Shown: one piece after another, positions 35,707 through 44,932 of the stretch | How positions within the stretch are numbered: position 1 is the first letter of the stretch | How the letters are laid out: every line of letters begins with the position of its first letter | Assembly (NCBI RefSeq): GCF_964020175.1 | Contig: NZ_OZ026541.1 | Span: 992,001 to 1,056,000 of the forward strand | Direction of reading: 5' to 3' | Origin: Candidatus Mesenet endosymbiont of Phosphuga atrata | GTDB lineage: Bacteria > Pseudomonadota > Alphaproteobacteria > Rickettsiales > Anaplasmataceae | Length of the DNA: 64,000 bases | The notes under the pieces: model-generated | The model's input: only the letters and a program-made list of their open reading frames with translations | Databases searched by the model: none | Told to the model about the DNA's origin: nothing | Made by a program: the position numbers and the translations under genes

Positions 35707-37398
35707 ATGAACAGGTTAAAACCTACAATATATATTAATAAATTATTATCCAACAAATTCATAGATGAGAGTATATTAAATAACGAAGAGTCAAGTTATG
35801 ATTTTGAAGGTTTGCTTGGGTCTCTTTTAGAAAATAAAATACAAGAAGGTAAAATAGTAGAAGGTAGAATTGTTAAGATTGAAAATGAGGATTTTATAAT
35901 TGATGCTAATCTAAAATCTGAAGGAAGGGTACCAATTAAAGAGTTTTATGTAAAAGATAGCTTACCATCAGAGGTAATAATTGGTTCTAAAGTTAGGGTA
36001 TATTTAGAGAAAATAGAAGGGCGTAATGGAAATGTTATTCTTAGTCGAGAGAAAGCCTTACGCATAGAATTATGGGAAAGGTTGGAAGAAGCTTCTAAAA
36101 CAGGCCAAGAAGTTGAAGGGGTAATTACAAGGCAGATTAAGTGTGGTTTTTCTGTAGATATAGACGGTTTGGTAGCTTTTTTACCCAATAGCCAAGTAGA
36201 TGTAAAACAAATTGATGATTTTCAATTTTTAATTGGAACAAAGCAAAAGTTTTTAATAGAAAAGATGGATAGAGCTCAAGCAAATATTGTAATATCAAGA
36301 AAGAGAATTTTGGAAGCTGCTTATGCAGAAGTAAAGGCAAAATTCTTAGAAGGATTGAATGAAGGCGATATTGTAGAAGGAAAAATAAAAAGTATAGCAA
36401 GTTATGGTGCATTTATAAGAATTCATGAATCTAATGAAATAGGTATAATAGATGGGTTATTATATAAAACAGATGTGACTTGGTGCCGTTCATCACGTCC
36501 CTATCTTCCAGCATTTTTTTCACTTGGTCAAAATGTTAAAGCTAAGATTATAAAGATTGATAGGGAAAAAGGTAGAATTTCCTTGGGTATCAAGCAGCTG
36601 GAAAAAGATCCTTGGGAAGGGATTGAAGAAAAATATACTATTGGTAGCGAACATGTAGGGTATGTGACTAATATAGCTATACGCACACAAGAATCAATAC
36701 CACATCGTCAAGAAGAATATGGTGCGTTTGTTAAGCTTAGTCAAGGGATTGAGGGTTTAGTACACTCAAGTGAAATAACTTGGAAAAGAAGCAAATTATT
36801 AGTAAGCCAACTATTAAAAAAGGGGCAAGAAGTACGTGTAAAGGTTTTAAGCATTAATGCAGAACAGCATAAAATGGGTTTAAGTGTAAAAGAGTGCATT
36901 GAAAATCCACTACAAGAGTTTGTAACTAAGTATAGCTTAGGTTTAGTAGTAACTTGTATAGTAAAGGATATTGCAAAATATGGTGTAATAGTTGAGTTTG
37001 AGGATTTTCAGGATATATACGGTACTATAAATGCAGCAGATTTAAGTTGGTCTAAAGATTATAAAGACGAAATTAGGAAATATAAAGTTGGGGATAAAAT
37101 AAAAGCGAAAATCCTAAGGATTAACGTTAATAAGTTTAGGGTTAATCTTGGAATAAAACAGCTTGAATACGATCCTTTTGAAGGATTTTTAAATACTATT
37201 CAAGTAGGCGATAAATTAAAGGCAACTGTTGTAAAAATAGAAGAGCAAAACGTATTAGTTGAGGTTGCAGGTGGTGTGACTATTTTAATTGAAAGTAGTA
37301 ATTTGCCAGAAAATAAAGAATTTAATCCAATGCAAAAAATTGATGTTGAAGTAACAGAAGTTGGAACATATAGCGTTTGTTTGTCTTGTAAAGTTTAG
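35707..37398 (+). CDS. rpsA: Ribosomal protein S1
   Basis: Binds mRNA and helps start translation. The 563-residue protein carries six S1 RNA-binding domains: for example GKIVEGRIVKIENEDFIIDA near residue 45, GQEVEGVITRQIKCGFSVDI near 133, GDIVEGKIKSIASYGAFIRI near 219, GSEHVGYVTNIAIRTQES near 312, and two more to the C-terminus. It follows cmk in the usual order. Length is normal. Confidence 0.95.
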   Translation: MNRLKPTIYINKLLSNKFIDESILNNEESSYDFEGLLGSLLENKIQEGKIVEGRIVKIENEDFIIDANLKSEGRVPIKEFYVKDSLPSEVIIGSKVRVYLEKIEGRNGNVILSREKALRIELWERLEEASKTGQEVEGVITRQIKCGFSVDIDGLVAFLPNSQVDVKQIDDFQFLIGTKQKFLIEKMDRAQANIVISRKRILEAAYAEVKAKFLEGLNEGDIVEGKIKSIASYGAFIRIHESNEIGIIDGLLYKTDVTWCRSSRPYLPAFFSLGQNVKAKIIKIDREKGRISLGIKQLEKDPWEGIEEKYTIGSEHVGYVTNIAIRTQESIPHRQEEYGAFVKLSQGIEGLVHSSEITWKRSKLLVSQLLKKGQEVRVKVLSINAEQHKMGLSVKECIENPLQEFVTKYSLGLVVTCIVKDIAKYGVIVEFEDFQDIYGTINAADLSWSKDYKDEIRKYKVGDKIKAKILRINVNKFRVNLGIKQLEYDPFEGFLNTIQVGDKLKATVVKIEEQNVLVEVAGGVTILIESSNLPENKEFNPMQKIDVEVTEVGTYSVCLSCKV

Positions 37399-37451
37399 AC
37401 CTAGGTATGTGCATAAGCGTCTCTATAGAAAGTCTTTAATTTAAAATAGTT

Positions 37452-37725
37452 ATGGCAACAAAAATATCTTTAATTCAGCGCATAAAAAAAAACTTTGTTA
37501 AAAAGTAATGTAGCAACAATTATCAACATTTTTTTCTCGTCCATTGTGGATTGTTTTCAAGATGGCGGTAATGTTGAACTCAGGGAATTTGGTTCATTTT
37601 CAATTAAAAGCTGCAACTTTATGGTTGATAAGGCAGCAAGTTCACATAATCAATACTTAAGAATCTATTTCCGTAGTAGTAAAAAATTATCTGCTCAAAT
37701 TAACAATTTATTTAAATTAAAATAA
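37452..37725 (+). pseudogene. IHF-beta/HU-like gene frameshifted in a nine-A run
   Basis: The ATG at 37452 reads MATKISLIQRIKKNFVKK and stops. In the adjacent frame the protein continues TLLKSNVATIINIFF, DGGNVELREFGSFSIK and YLRIYFRSSKKLSAQ to the stop at 37725. Together they make one HU/IHF-beta-like protein of about 90 residues. The two frames join in the run of nine A at 37484-37492: one base fewer would restore the full frame. The gene may be broken, may be rescued by slippage on the A run, or may reflect a sequencing error. The 76-residue open segment starting at 37495 lacks the dimerisation helix and is unlikely to be a gene on its own. Confidence 0.7.
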
Positions 37726-37759
37726 AGTATATAGTTTACCTAACAACATTTTCAAGTTA

Positions 37760-38581
37760 TTAAAATAGAAATTGTTCATTAAATATTCTTTCATCTAAAG
37801 AATGGTCATAATCAAACAGCAAAATTATCTGCTTATTTAGATTTTTATAAACTTTTACTCTTAATATATTATGAAATTCCGTATAATCAGAAACAATAGT
37901 TACCGATCGGTTTTGTGGATCAATAATCTCAAGCTCAACTAAATCATCATCAGATAGTAGTGCACCGCGCCAACGCCTAGGTCTAAATGGATTTATAGGA
38001 GTTAAAGCAAAAAGATTTGAATTTAGCGGCAAAATAGAACCACCAGCAGAAAAATTATATGCAGTGCTACCAGCTGGAGTTGAAAGCATTATTCCATCAC
38101 CAACTAGTTTTTCCATTCTTAATTTATTATTGATAATTATTTTTATATGAACCACTCTATTGGTTTTTCTAAATAACGATACTTCATTAATAGCAACAGA
38201 ACGGTATCCTTGACCATTCACATCTGTAGCTTCCATTTCCAGCAAGGTTAGCTCAGTTGGCACTGCTTTATTTATGTGCTGCACTAAATTTCCTTCTAAA
38301 GAATCGTTTAGTAAAACCCCTGTCTCTTCTAATGGTTTATTTAGTAAAAACCCCACTGTGCCATAACTTATTCCGTATACAGGTATACCATTACCAATCA
38401 CATAATTATGTAAACTATGTAACATAAATCCATCCCCACCTATGACTAAAAGAAGGTCAATATCAGATGTTGATTCTTGCTGTTCTATATCAATAAAACT
38501 GGATCTTTTAAGAAAACTATATATCTGTTGCGATTTTACTGAATCTGCTACTGCGTAAGCTATCTTTTCATATTTATTCAT
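37760..38581 (-). CDS. nadK: NAD kinase
   Basis: Makes NADP from NAD and ATP. The 273-residue protein has the GGDG motif (LLVIGGDGFMLHSLH), YGISYGTVGFLLN, the Glu/Asn region AINEVSLFRKTN, and the diagnostic STPAGSTAYNFSAGGSI loop. Length is normal and the start is the ATG at 38579-38581. Confidence 0.95.
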   Translation of the reverse strand: MNKYEKIAYAVADSVKSQQIYSFLKRSSFIDIEQQESTSDIDLLLVIGGDGFMLHSLHNYVIGNGIPVYGISYGTVGFLLNKPLEETGVLLNDSLEGNLVQHINKAVPTELTLLEMEATDVNGQGYRSVAINEVSLFRKTNRVVHIKIIINNKLRMEKLVGDGIMLSTPAGSTAYNFSAGGSILPLNSNLFALTPINPFRPRRWRGALLSDDDLVELEIIDPQNRSVTIVSDYTEFHNILRVKVYKNLNKQIILLFDYDHSLDERIFNEQFLF

Positions 38582-38631
38582 TATACAAAAGAATATATAA
38601 ACTGTAACTTTTGAAAATCTTAAAAAAGTTT

Positions 38632-38847
38632 TTAAAAAAGATCACCATACTTATCTTTAAATTTAGTTAACTTGCTAGTTTTTTTAACTGCATCAGCTAA
38701 ATTTCCAGTCCATGCTGGATGATTATGCGGATCAATACTTAAGGTTACTACATCCCCCTCTGAACCATAGGTTGAGCGTGTTTCAAATCTCTCACCATTG
38801 GTCATAACCACAGTAATTTTATGATAGTCAATATCATTTTTTTTCAT
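38632..38847 (-). CDS. rpmE: Ribosomal protein L31
   Basis: Bridges the ribosomal subunits. I choose the ATG at 38845-38847 because a strong AAGGAGG lies just upstream; the frame opens 12 codons earlier. The 71-residue protein has ITVVMTNGERFETRSTYG, the SIDPHNHPAWTG segment and a C-terminal KFKDKYGDLF. It lacks the zinc-binding cysteines, so it is the zinc-free form. Confidence 0.93.
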   Translation of the reverse strand: MKKNDIDYHKITVVMTNGERFETRSTYGSEGDVVTLSIDPHNHPAWTGNLADAVKKTSKLTKFKDKYGDLF

Positions 38848-38960
38848 GTTACCCTCCTTATAAACTACGTTAAAAAGCACCACTTTATATATTATAATAT
38901 TAAATAACCTTACACAACTTTATCTTCTAGCTAACCCATTAGATAATGAGTATCAGTATC

Positions 38961-39841
38961 TTAAATAAAATCATTATTAGATAACATACCTATTTCATCT
39001 TCGTAAACATCAAGTATTTTTGCTACTTGTGAATTAGTTTCATCAGGTTGAATAAAGAATAGATCTTCTCCATCATAATCATCAAATTCTATATCTTCAT
39101 CAAGGTTAACAGCTTTTGTGTTAATATACTTATATTTATCATCTATTTTAGCATATTTTTTATTATCAGACAAAGCATGACCTTTTTTATCACATAGAAC
39201 AAGTTTATACTCCCCTTCATCATCTTCTTCTAATTTTAAGTATTTAAATTGCTTTGGTATTTTAACAGTATCATTAGTCTCACTATCCGTAATATGTAAA
39301 CTATCATCTATTATCTTATACTGCATCCCTACATATTCATCATCATAGTCACTATCATCTTCCTCTAATTCATTGCCCTGAATTTCAGTATCAGGAAGTT
39401 CCATTACTTCTTCCCTATCAGGCAACATTGCTAAACCCCTGCCTACATTATGATGTGACAATGCATAACTAATTTGCGTTCTTATTGGTATGTTACTATG
39501 ACCAACATGGTGATATGCATTAAGAATATTTGTCTGATCCAGATCAAATTGCCTTAGAAGATAATTTGCATACGAATATCCATAATCATTATGGTCTTTT
39601 TCATTATCATGTAAAAAGAAAGTTATTGTTTTAGTGCCGTGATCTTCAATACCAAATAACTCTTCATACTCATCAAAAGCATCTTTGATTTTGTGTTTAA
39701 TTACTTTTAACTCCTTATCACTTAATTTATTATAGCACAAAACTACTTGCAGATCATCATTTAGTTGCACTGTATCTCTTTTTGGTAAAACTCTTTCATT
39801 TTGTGCAACCTGCGTTGCATCAATTAGAAACGCATCGTCAG
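38961..39841 (-). pseudogene. 3' fragment of the large HEFMH repeat-protein gene, out of frame
   Basis: This frame encodes about 290 residues, readable from just after the stop of the 39844-42705 gene. Its start region (FLIDATQVAQNERVLPKRD) matches residues 110-124 of that gene (AMMIAQNQRVLPKRD), and its next ~110 residues match residues 130-250 there (for example KLSDKELKVIKHKIKDAFDEYEELFG, then ISYALSHHNVGRG). It therefore continues the same protein after a one- or two-base frameshift near 39842-39860. The tail, from about residue 130, is very acidic and carries a YKIIDDSLHITDSETND module related to the parent. A GTG near 39770 could allow separate translation, but no good ribosome site is seen. 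Confidence 0.65.
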
Positions 39842-39843
39842 CA

Positions 39844-42705
39844 TCAGGATCTTATTGTGTTTGAACTATGGTCAAAATGTCCATGCTCTTTAGTTGATCC
39901 TGTGTGTGCTCTATAGCTATTTCTAGTATCATATATATAAAATTGAAGTGGCTTACTAACATTATCTTCAACTAATGCTTTAAGGTTAGGATACTTACTA
40001 TCTACTTCCTTAATTTGATCTATAATTTTCTGTAATACGTCATCAGATAAATTATCATAGTATAATTTTACTTCTAAATTATCAGAAAGTGTTATTGTTT
40101 TCTCGTTCTCAGGCCCAGGTCCATATCTAAATAATAAAGTATCTTCCCTTTCTAAGAATTGGCCGTATTCTCTGTCTTTACAATATGTACCATCAACATC
40201 AATTTCATTGCCACTTAGCTTAATGCTTTGTTTTAAAAGTTTATTATCATCATCGATGTAATTCCCATCGGCTAGAAACAGTCTATGTTCATCATCTTCT
40301 TTTGTAACTATAACTAAAGCCCTATTTTCATCATATGTTTTAAAATCAGTTGAATCTTTAAAGTAGAACTTGTTTCTATTAACATAACCAACTTCATTAA
40401 TAAATGAGCCTACTTCCTTACGATCATCGTATATAGATATTATAGATTTTGAGTTTGTAGGTTTAATAGAAAAGATCTTATCCAAATTTTCTTCTTTTCC
40501 TGTAATACCTTGAAGAGAATGTAAATCTACAAGTGTAAATGCTTCTTTTGCATCATCAGTGTAGAGAAGATCTTTTGTTTTATTCTTGCATGCTCGAGTA
40601 TCTCTATACTCACTACCATGTTGATCACAAAAAGCTAGCTTATAGTTACTATCAACCTTAACTAATTTTAAATTATGATATTTCTTTGGTATAACTATAG
40701 AATCTTGGGTTGCATGATTAAAAACTTTAATTCCTTTTCTTAAAAATGAGTATTCTACTGGAGAAAAAGCACCAATCTCTCCCCTATCATCAACTATCAT
40801 TCCTGTATAATATTCTTCATCTGTATTTTTATCTGTGCCAATATGATCTCCTTTTAGCACTCGGAATGCATTTAAATCCCTTACTTCATCTATATATTTT
40901 TTTTCTGCAAGTTTAACCTCGATAAAGTCTAAAAGTTTCTGTTTTACCCCTTTATTTTCAAATATTTTGTTGAGCAATTTTTCGTCATAATTTTTATAAA
41001 AGTCCACATCAGAACTAGGTATATGACTAACCATATCTGGAAATTTTGCTTTAAAAAATTCCAAAGCACTTCCGTAAGATTTGCGATCATAAAATATACT
41101 ATTAATTAGTCCAGGGTACATCTCTTGAAAAAATTCAATAGTGACATACACTCTTTCATCAACATTAAATTTTGAATTCTTCAAATACTGATCTATATGT
41201 TTTGCACCATCATAAAGTTCATCATCACGCGTTGGATAAACACCACGTTGAATATGTCCCACTATATTATGATTCAAAAGTTCAGGAAGTGCTCCATCAC
41301 TGTCCACTCCAGTATAGCTAACTATGTTATGCATAAATTCGTGTCGCAATACACCATACCCATACGTTAGAGAGCAAAATGCATTAGTACCATCAGCATG
41401 GCCACCATGTGTTGCTCCTGTGTAATTAGCATAATCATCCCATGTATCGTAAAATAGAATCCGAGACTTATGAACGGTATTAGACGGCTTAAGATCAAAT
41501 GATTCGTTAAAATCATAAATAGTATTTTTAATCTCTTGTTTAGCTCTCCATATTTGATGTTCATCTAAATCCCTATAGTACAGGTCAATTTCAAGATTAT
41601 ATCTAGGAAATTTTACTGTTTCTACATTTGAAAGTAGTACTTGAGTTTTTTGAAGTGCATCACCAATAGATGAAAGTATTGGCATATCACGTTGGATAAT
41701 TGGATCTTCAAGTGCTTTTTTAGCAGACTCATGATTATAACTTTCGTGAGGACGCACTTTTTTTAAAAGAGATACCAATATGTCATCATCAAGATTATCT
41801 AAATCATTAAATTTGTTTATCTTAATTTCAATAGGAGCATCAACTTTAACATATTTTAAAGCATCAATAATCTCTTGTTTAGTTATTTCTATCTGTTCAT
41901 CATTCAAACTATTAGTACCTAGCTTTACTTGTATATTAAAGTCAGGAAATTCTATTACTTCTTCTTTATCAGGTAATACATGAAAGCTATGTCCTCCATT
42001 ATAATGAGACAATGCAAAACTCACTTGCTTTCTTAGCGATCTTGAACTGTCATGTTCTATAAAGTGATATGCATTAGCAACATTTGTACTTTCCCGATCG
42101 ACTTGATTTACACAATAATTTGCATATGTATATCCATAATTAAGAAAATCCTGTCTATTATCATGTATAAAGACGCCTATTGTTTTAGTAGTATCATATT
42201 TTTTTATACCATATAACTCTTCATACTCATCAAAAGCATTCCTGATTTGTTGTTTAGCTGCTTCTAATTGTTTATCACTTAAATTATTATAATATAAATT
42301 TACTTGCAGATTATTATCTAATTCTATTAGATCTCTTTTTGGAAGGACTCTTTGGTTTTGGGCAATCATCATTGCTGATTCCAAAGTTATACCTCCAGGC
42401 TCATAGGTTGTTTGACAGATATACATGCTGCCTGACCTAGGAGAAAAATAACCAAAACCCATTGTTGATTCAGTATTTTTATGGTAGCTATCTTCATTAT
42501 TATATATGTAGAGCTGAAGTTCGCTAAGGGTTCCATCTTTTTTAAGACCAAGTAAAGTTTTAAAGCCGTTGAAGTTATTTTTAACTTCATCTATAGCCTT
42601 TTGCAATTTCTCACCAGATAAATCGTCATAGTGTACTTTTATTTTTATGTTGTCTTCACTGAATATCTTAGTTCTCGTAAGTGACTTAACATTCGCAGAT
42701 CTCAT
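39844..42705 (-). CDS. Large modular protein with an M9 collagenase-like metalloprotease module
   Basis: Unrecognised as a whole; 953 residues, with a GGAGGAG site before the ATG at 42705. It is built of related modules beginning with a pattern like LYYxxLSDxxLxxxKQxI: about residues 20-125, 131-250, 256-300 (partial), 370-480 and 865-950. One module (370-480) contains a zinc-protease motif, HEFMH (His455, Glu456, His459; bases 41329-41343), preceded by TWDDYANYTG and followed by ALPELLNH, where Glu475 could be the third ligand. This resembles peptidase family M9. The matching place in the 131-250 module reads VSFALSHYNGG, so that copy is not catalytic. No signal peptide is seen. The 3' end is frameshifted into the next entry. 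Confidence 0.75.
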   Translation of the reverse strand: MRSANVKSLTRTKIFSEDNIKIKVHYDDLSGEKLQKAIDEVKNNFNGFKTLLGLKKDGTLSELQLYIYNNEDSYHKNTESTMGFGYFSPRSGSMYICQTTYEPGGITLESAMMIAQNQRVLPKRDLIELDNNLQVNLYYNNLSDKQLEAAKQQIRNAFDEYEELYGIKKYDTTKTIGVFIHDNRQDFLNYGYTYANYCVNQVDRESTNVANAYHFIEHDSSRSLRKQVSFALSHYNGGHSFHVLPDKEEVIEFPDFNIQVKLGTNSLNDEQIEITKQEIIDALKYVKVDAPIEIKINKFNDLDNLDDDILVSLLKKVRPHESYNHESAKKALEDPIIQRDMPILSSIGDALQKTQVLLSNVETVKFPRYNLEIDLYYRDLDEHQIWRAKQEIKNTIYDFNESFDLKPSNTVHKSRILFYDTWDDYANYTGATHGGHADGTNAFCSLTYGYGVLRHEFMHNIVSYTGVDSDGALPELLNHNIVGHIQRGVYPTRDDELYDGAKHIDQYLKNSKFNVDERVYVTIEFFQEMYPGLINSIFYDRKSYGSALEFFKAKFPDMVSHIPSSDVDFYKNYDEKLLNKIFENKGVKQKLLDFIEVKLAEKKYIDEVRDLNAFRVLKGDHIGTDKNTDEEYYTGMIVDDRGEIGAFSPVEYSFLRKGIKVFNHATQDSIVIPKKYHNLKLVKVDSNYKLAFCDQHGSEYRDTRACKNKTKDLLYTDDAKEAFTLVDLHSLQGITGKEENLDKIFSIKPTNSKSIISIYDDRKEVGSFINEVGYVNRNKFYFKDSTDFKTYDENRALVIVTKEDDEHRLFLADGNYIDDDNKLLKQSIKLSGNEIDVDGTYCKDREYGQFLEREDTLLFRYGPGPENEKTITLSDNLEVKLYYDNLSDDVLQKIIDQIKEVDSKYPNLKALVEDNVSKPLQFYIYDTRNSYRAHTGSTKEHGHFDHSSNTIRS

Positions 42706-42873
42706 AACTCCTCCATTTCATATATCTAAAAGTGTTTTTAATAAAATATCTTCTACTTTAGAGATATTAATTTTCCCCTTATACTAGTTAAAATTGAATT
42801 TTAGGGATTTTTATCGAGCTTGATATAATAAAAATTTTTACTAAAATAGTTATATTATATATATTTAACTATT

Positions 42874-44379
42874 GTGATAGCATACGTCAATACCATAGCG
42901 CTACAAGGAATCCATGCAACAAACGTTAATGTTCAAGTTCATATTGCCAATGGCATTCCTGCTTTTAATATTGTCGGATTGCCAGATAAAACGGTAGCTG
43001 AATCAAAAGAGCGAGTCAGAGCAGCATTAAATTCAATAAATCTATCTCTGCCACCTAAAAGAATCACTGTAAACCTCTCCCCTGCAGATTTACTAAAAGA
43101 AGGCAGTCACTATGATTTAGCTATTGCTATGGGATTACTCGTCGTAATAGGAACAATACCGATGGGAAGCATTGATCATTATGTTGTCATAGGCGAACTT
43201 GCCTTAGACGGTGGAATAATGCCTGTCTCTGGAACCTTACCAACAGCAATCTACGCTAAAAAGGATGGTAAGGGGCTGATTTGTCCAAAAGAAAATGGCT
43301 TAGAAGCTATTTGGGCTAAGGGAATTTCAATTTTAGCTATCAAAAATCTAACTGAACTGATAAGCCATTTCTCTGCACATAAGCCCATTATCCCTTTGGT
43401 TTGCAATAGAACGCAAGATCTTTCAAACGATAAAATCACTACACACGATATGAAAGATGTCAAAGGTCAAGCAGTTGCAAAGAGAGCAATTGAAATTGCT
43501 GCAGCAGGTGGACATAACATATTAATGGTTGGTCCACCTGGCACAGGTAAGTCCATGTTAGCTAAACGATTTATTGATATCTTGCCTAATTTAAGTGATT
43601 CAGAGATTATGGATGTTAATGTCATTTCCAGCATAACTAAAAATTTTAATGGAACTCTAAATATACGCCGTCCTTTTCGCGAACCACATCATTCATGTTC
43701 CATTGCAGCAATGGTTGGTGGTGGAAAAACTGCTAAACCTGGAGAAATTTCAATGGCACACAACGGCGTTTTGTTTCTTGATGAATTACCAGAGTTTCCA
43801 AGAGCCGTACTTGATTCTTTGCGTCAACCATTAGAAGATAAAAGTGTTACTATTGCTAGAGCAAATGCTCATGTAACTTATCCTACAAATTTCCAACTTG
43901 TTGCTGCAATGAATCCTTGCCGTTGTGGATACTTAGGTGATACAAAGAGGTCGTGTGGTAGAGCACCTAAATGCGGCATAGATTATAAAAACAAGATATC
44001 AGGTCCACTATTAGATAGAATTGATATACACGTTGAAGTACCAAATATCAATATACTCTCTTATAATGCCAAAGATAAGTGCGAAAGCACAGAAGTTATC
44101 AAAAATAGAGTACTTGCAGCAAGAGAAATACAGACACAGCGATACGCTAATTTAAATTTTAAGTCTAATGCAGAAATAGGCGGTAACGCTTTAGAAGAGT
44201 TTGCTCTTCCCGATACAGCAGGAATGAGCCTTCTAGAGCACGTTTTAAAAGCAAACCATATATCTATAAGAAGCTATACTCGTATTTTAAAAGTTGCAAG
44301 AACAATAGTGGACCTAGCAAACAGTAAGCAAGTAAAGAAAAACCATATAGCTGAGGCTTTAACTTATCGGTTAAAATAA
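42874..44379 (+). CDS. comM: ComM/YifB family magnesium chelatase-like AAA+ ATPase
   Basis: ComM is a hexameric helicase that promotes branch migration during DNA uptake or recombination. The 501-residue protein starts at a GTG (42874). It has the N-terminal Lon-S5-fold domain (GIPAFNIVGLPDKTVAESKERV), then the AAA+ module: Walker A GPPGTGKSML, Walker B VLFLDELPEF, sensor LVAAMNPCRCGYLGD with its Cys-rich insertion, and the C-terminal lid IRSYTRILKVARTIVDL. No other competence gene is adjacent. Confidence 0.93.
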   Translation: MIAYVNTIALQGIHATNVNVQVHIANGIPAFNIVGLPDKTVAESKERVRAALNSINLSLPPKRITVNLSPADLLKEGSHYDLAIAMGLLVVIGTIPMGSIDHYVVIGELALDGGIMPVSGTLPTAIYAKKDGKGLICPKENGLEAIWAKGISILAIKNLTELISHFSAHKPIIPLVCNRTQDLSNDKITTHDMKDVKGQAVAKRAIEIAAAGGHNILMVGPPGTGKSMLAKRFIDILPNLSDSEIMDVNVISSITKNFNGTLNIRRPFREPHHSCSIAAMVGGGKTAKPGEISMAHNGVLFLDELPEFPRAVLDSLRQPLEDKSVTIARANAHVTYPTNFQLVAAMNPCRCGYLGDTKRSCGRAPKCGIDYKNKISGPLLDRIDIHVEVPNINILSYNAKDKCESTEVIKNRVLAAREIQTQRYANLNFKSNAEIGGNALEEFALPDTAGMSLLEHVLKANHISIRSYTRILKVARTIVDLANSKQVKKNHIAEALTYRLK

Positions 44380-44932
44380 AAAATTTAACAAAATTTATTA
44401 CTTATTTTATCTTTAAGCAATTTCATGAATTTTTATAGCTTATTTCAAATTATAGCATTTCTCATAATAGGCTGATAAAAAAAGCAGATCAACAGCATGA
44501 AGTTAAACAGGGTCCTGTTTTTAAGCAATGGGTTCGTTAAAGTCGGTGTGAAAGATTTCAGTTCCTTCACTGATTTTTGGATTTATAGGAATATCAAAGG
44601 TAGCAAAATTGGTGTTGCTCAAACAGGTGTTCTTTCAAAGATCATACCATTTCCATAGGATACTGATTCTTTTTTCTAGATTTTAAAGCGCTGCCATTAT
44701 ATTTTTTGTTAAATTTCACTAAGCAAGTTCTTTTAATAACGCTAAGTTTTGCTTTTTCAGTGTTCTTGATATCTAGAAGTAGTAAGTTAAATGTCTAGCT
44801 ATTTTATAAATAGAACATCAACTTTGCCTAATATGGTTGATTATTACTTTATAAGTAGTATAGTAAGTATAAGTTAAACAAAATTTATATTCATCATTTA
44901 TAATTTAAAGGTTCATTTGAGCAGGTTTAGTA
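44380..44932. other. 553-base gap with only one short open frame
   Basis: No recognisable gene. A 53-codon plus-strand frame runs from ATG 44497 to TAG 44656-44658 (MKLNRVLFLSNGFVKVGVKD, then IKGSKIGVAQTG). It has no ribosome-binding site and no family I know, so it may be the relic of a lost gene. The last 100 bases are A+T-rich and may hold the tig promoter. Confidence 0.45.

Noticed and set aside
37495-37725. 76-codon frame as a complete HU-like protein
   Set aside because: It lacks the N-terminal dimerisation helix, which is present just upstream in the neighbouring frame.
38961-39770. 269-codon frame as a separate gene
   Set aside because: Its start region and next 110 residues match the module arrangement of the upstream frame, and upstream codons in the same frame continue that homology, so it is the tail of one split gene.
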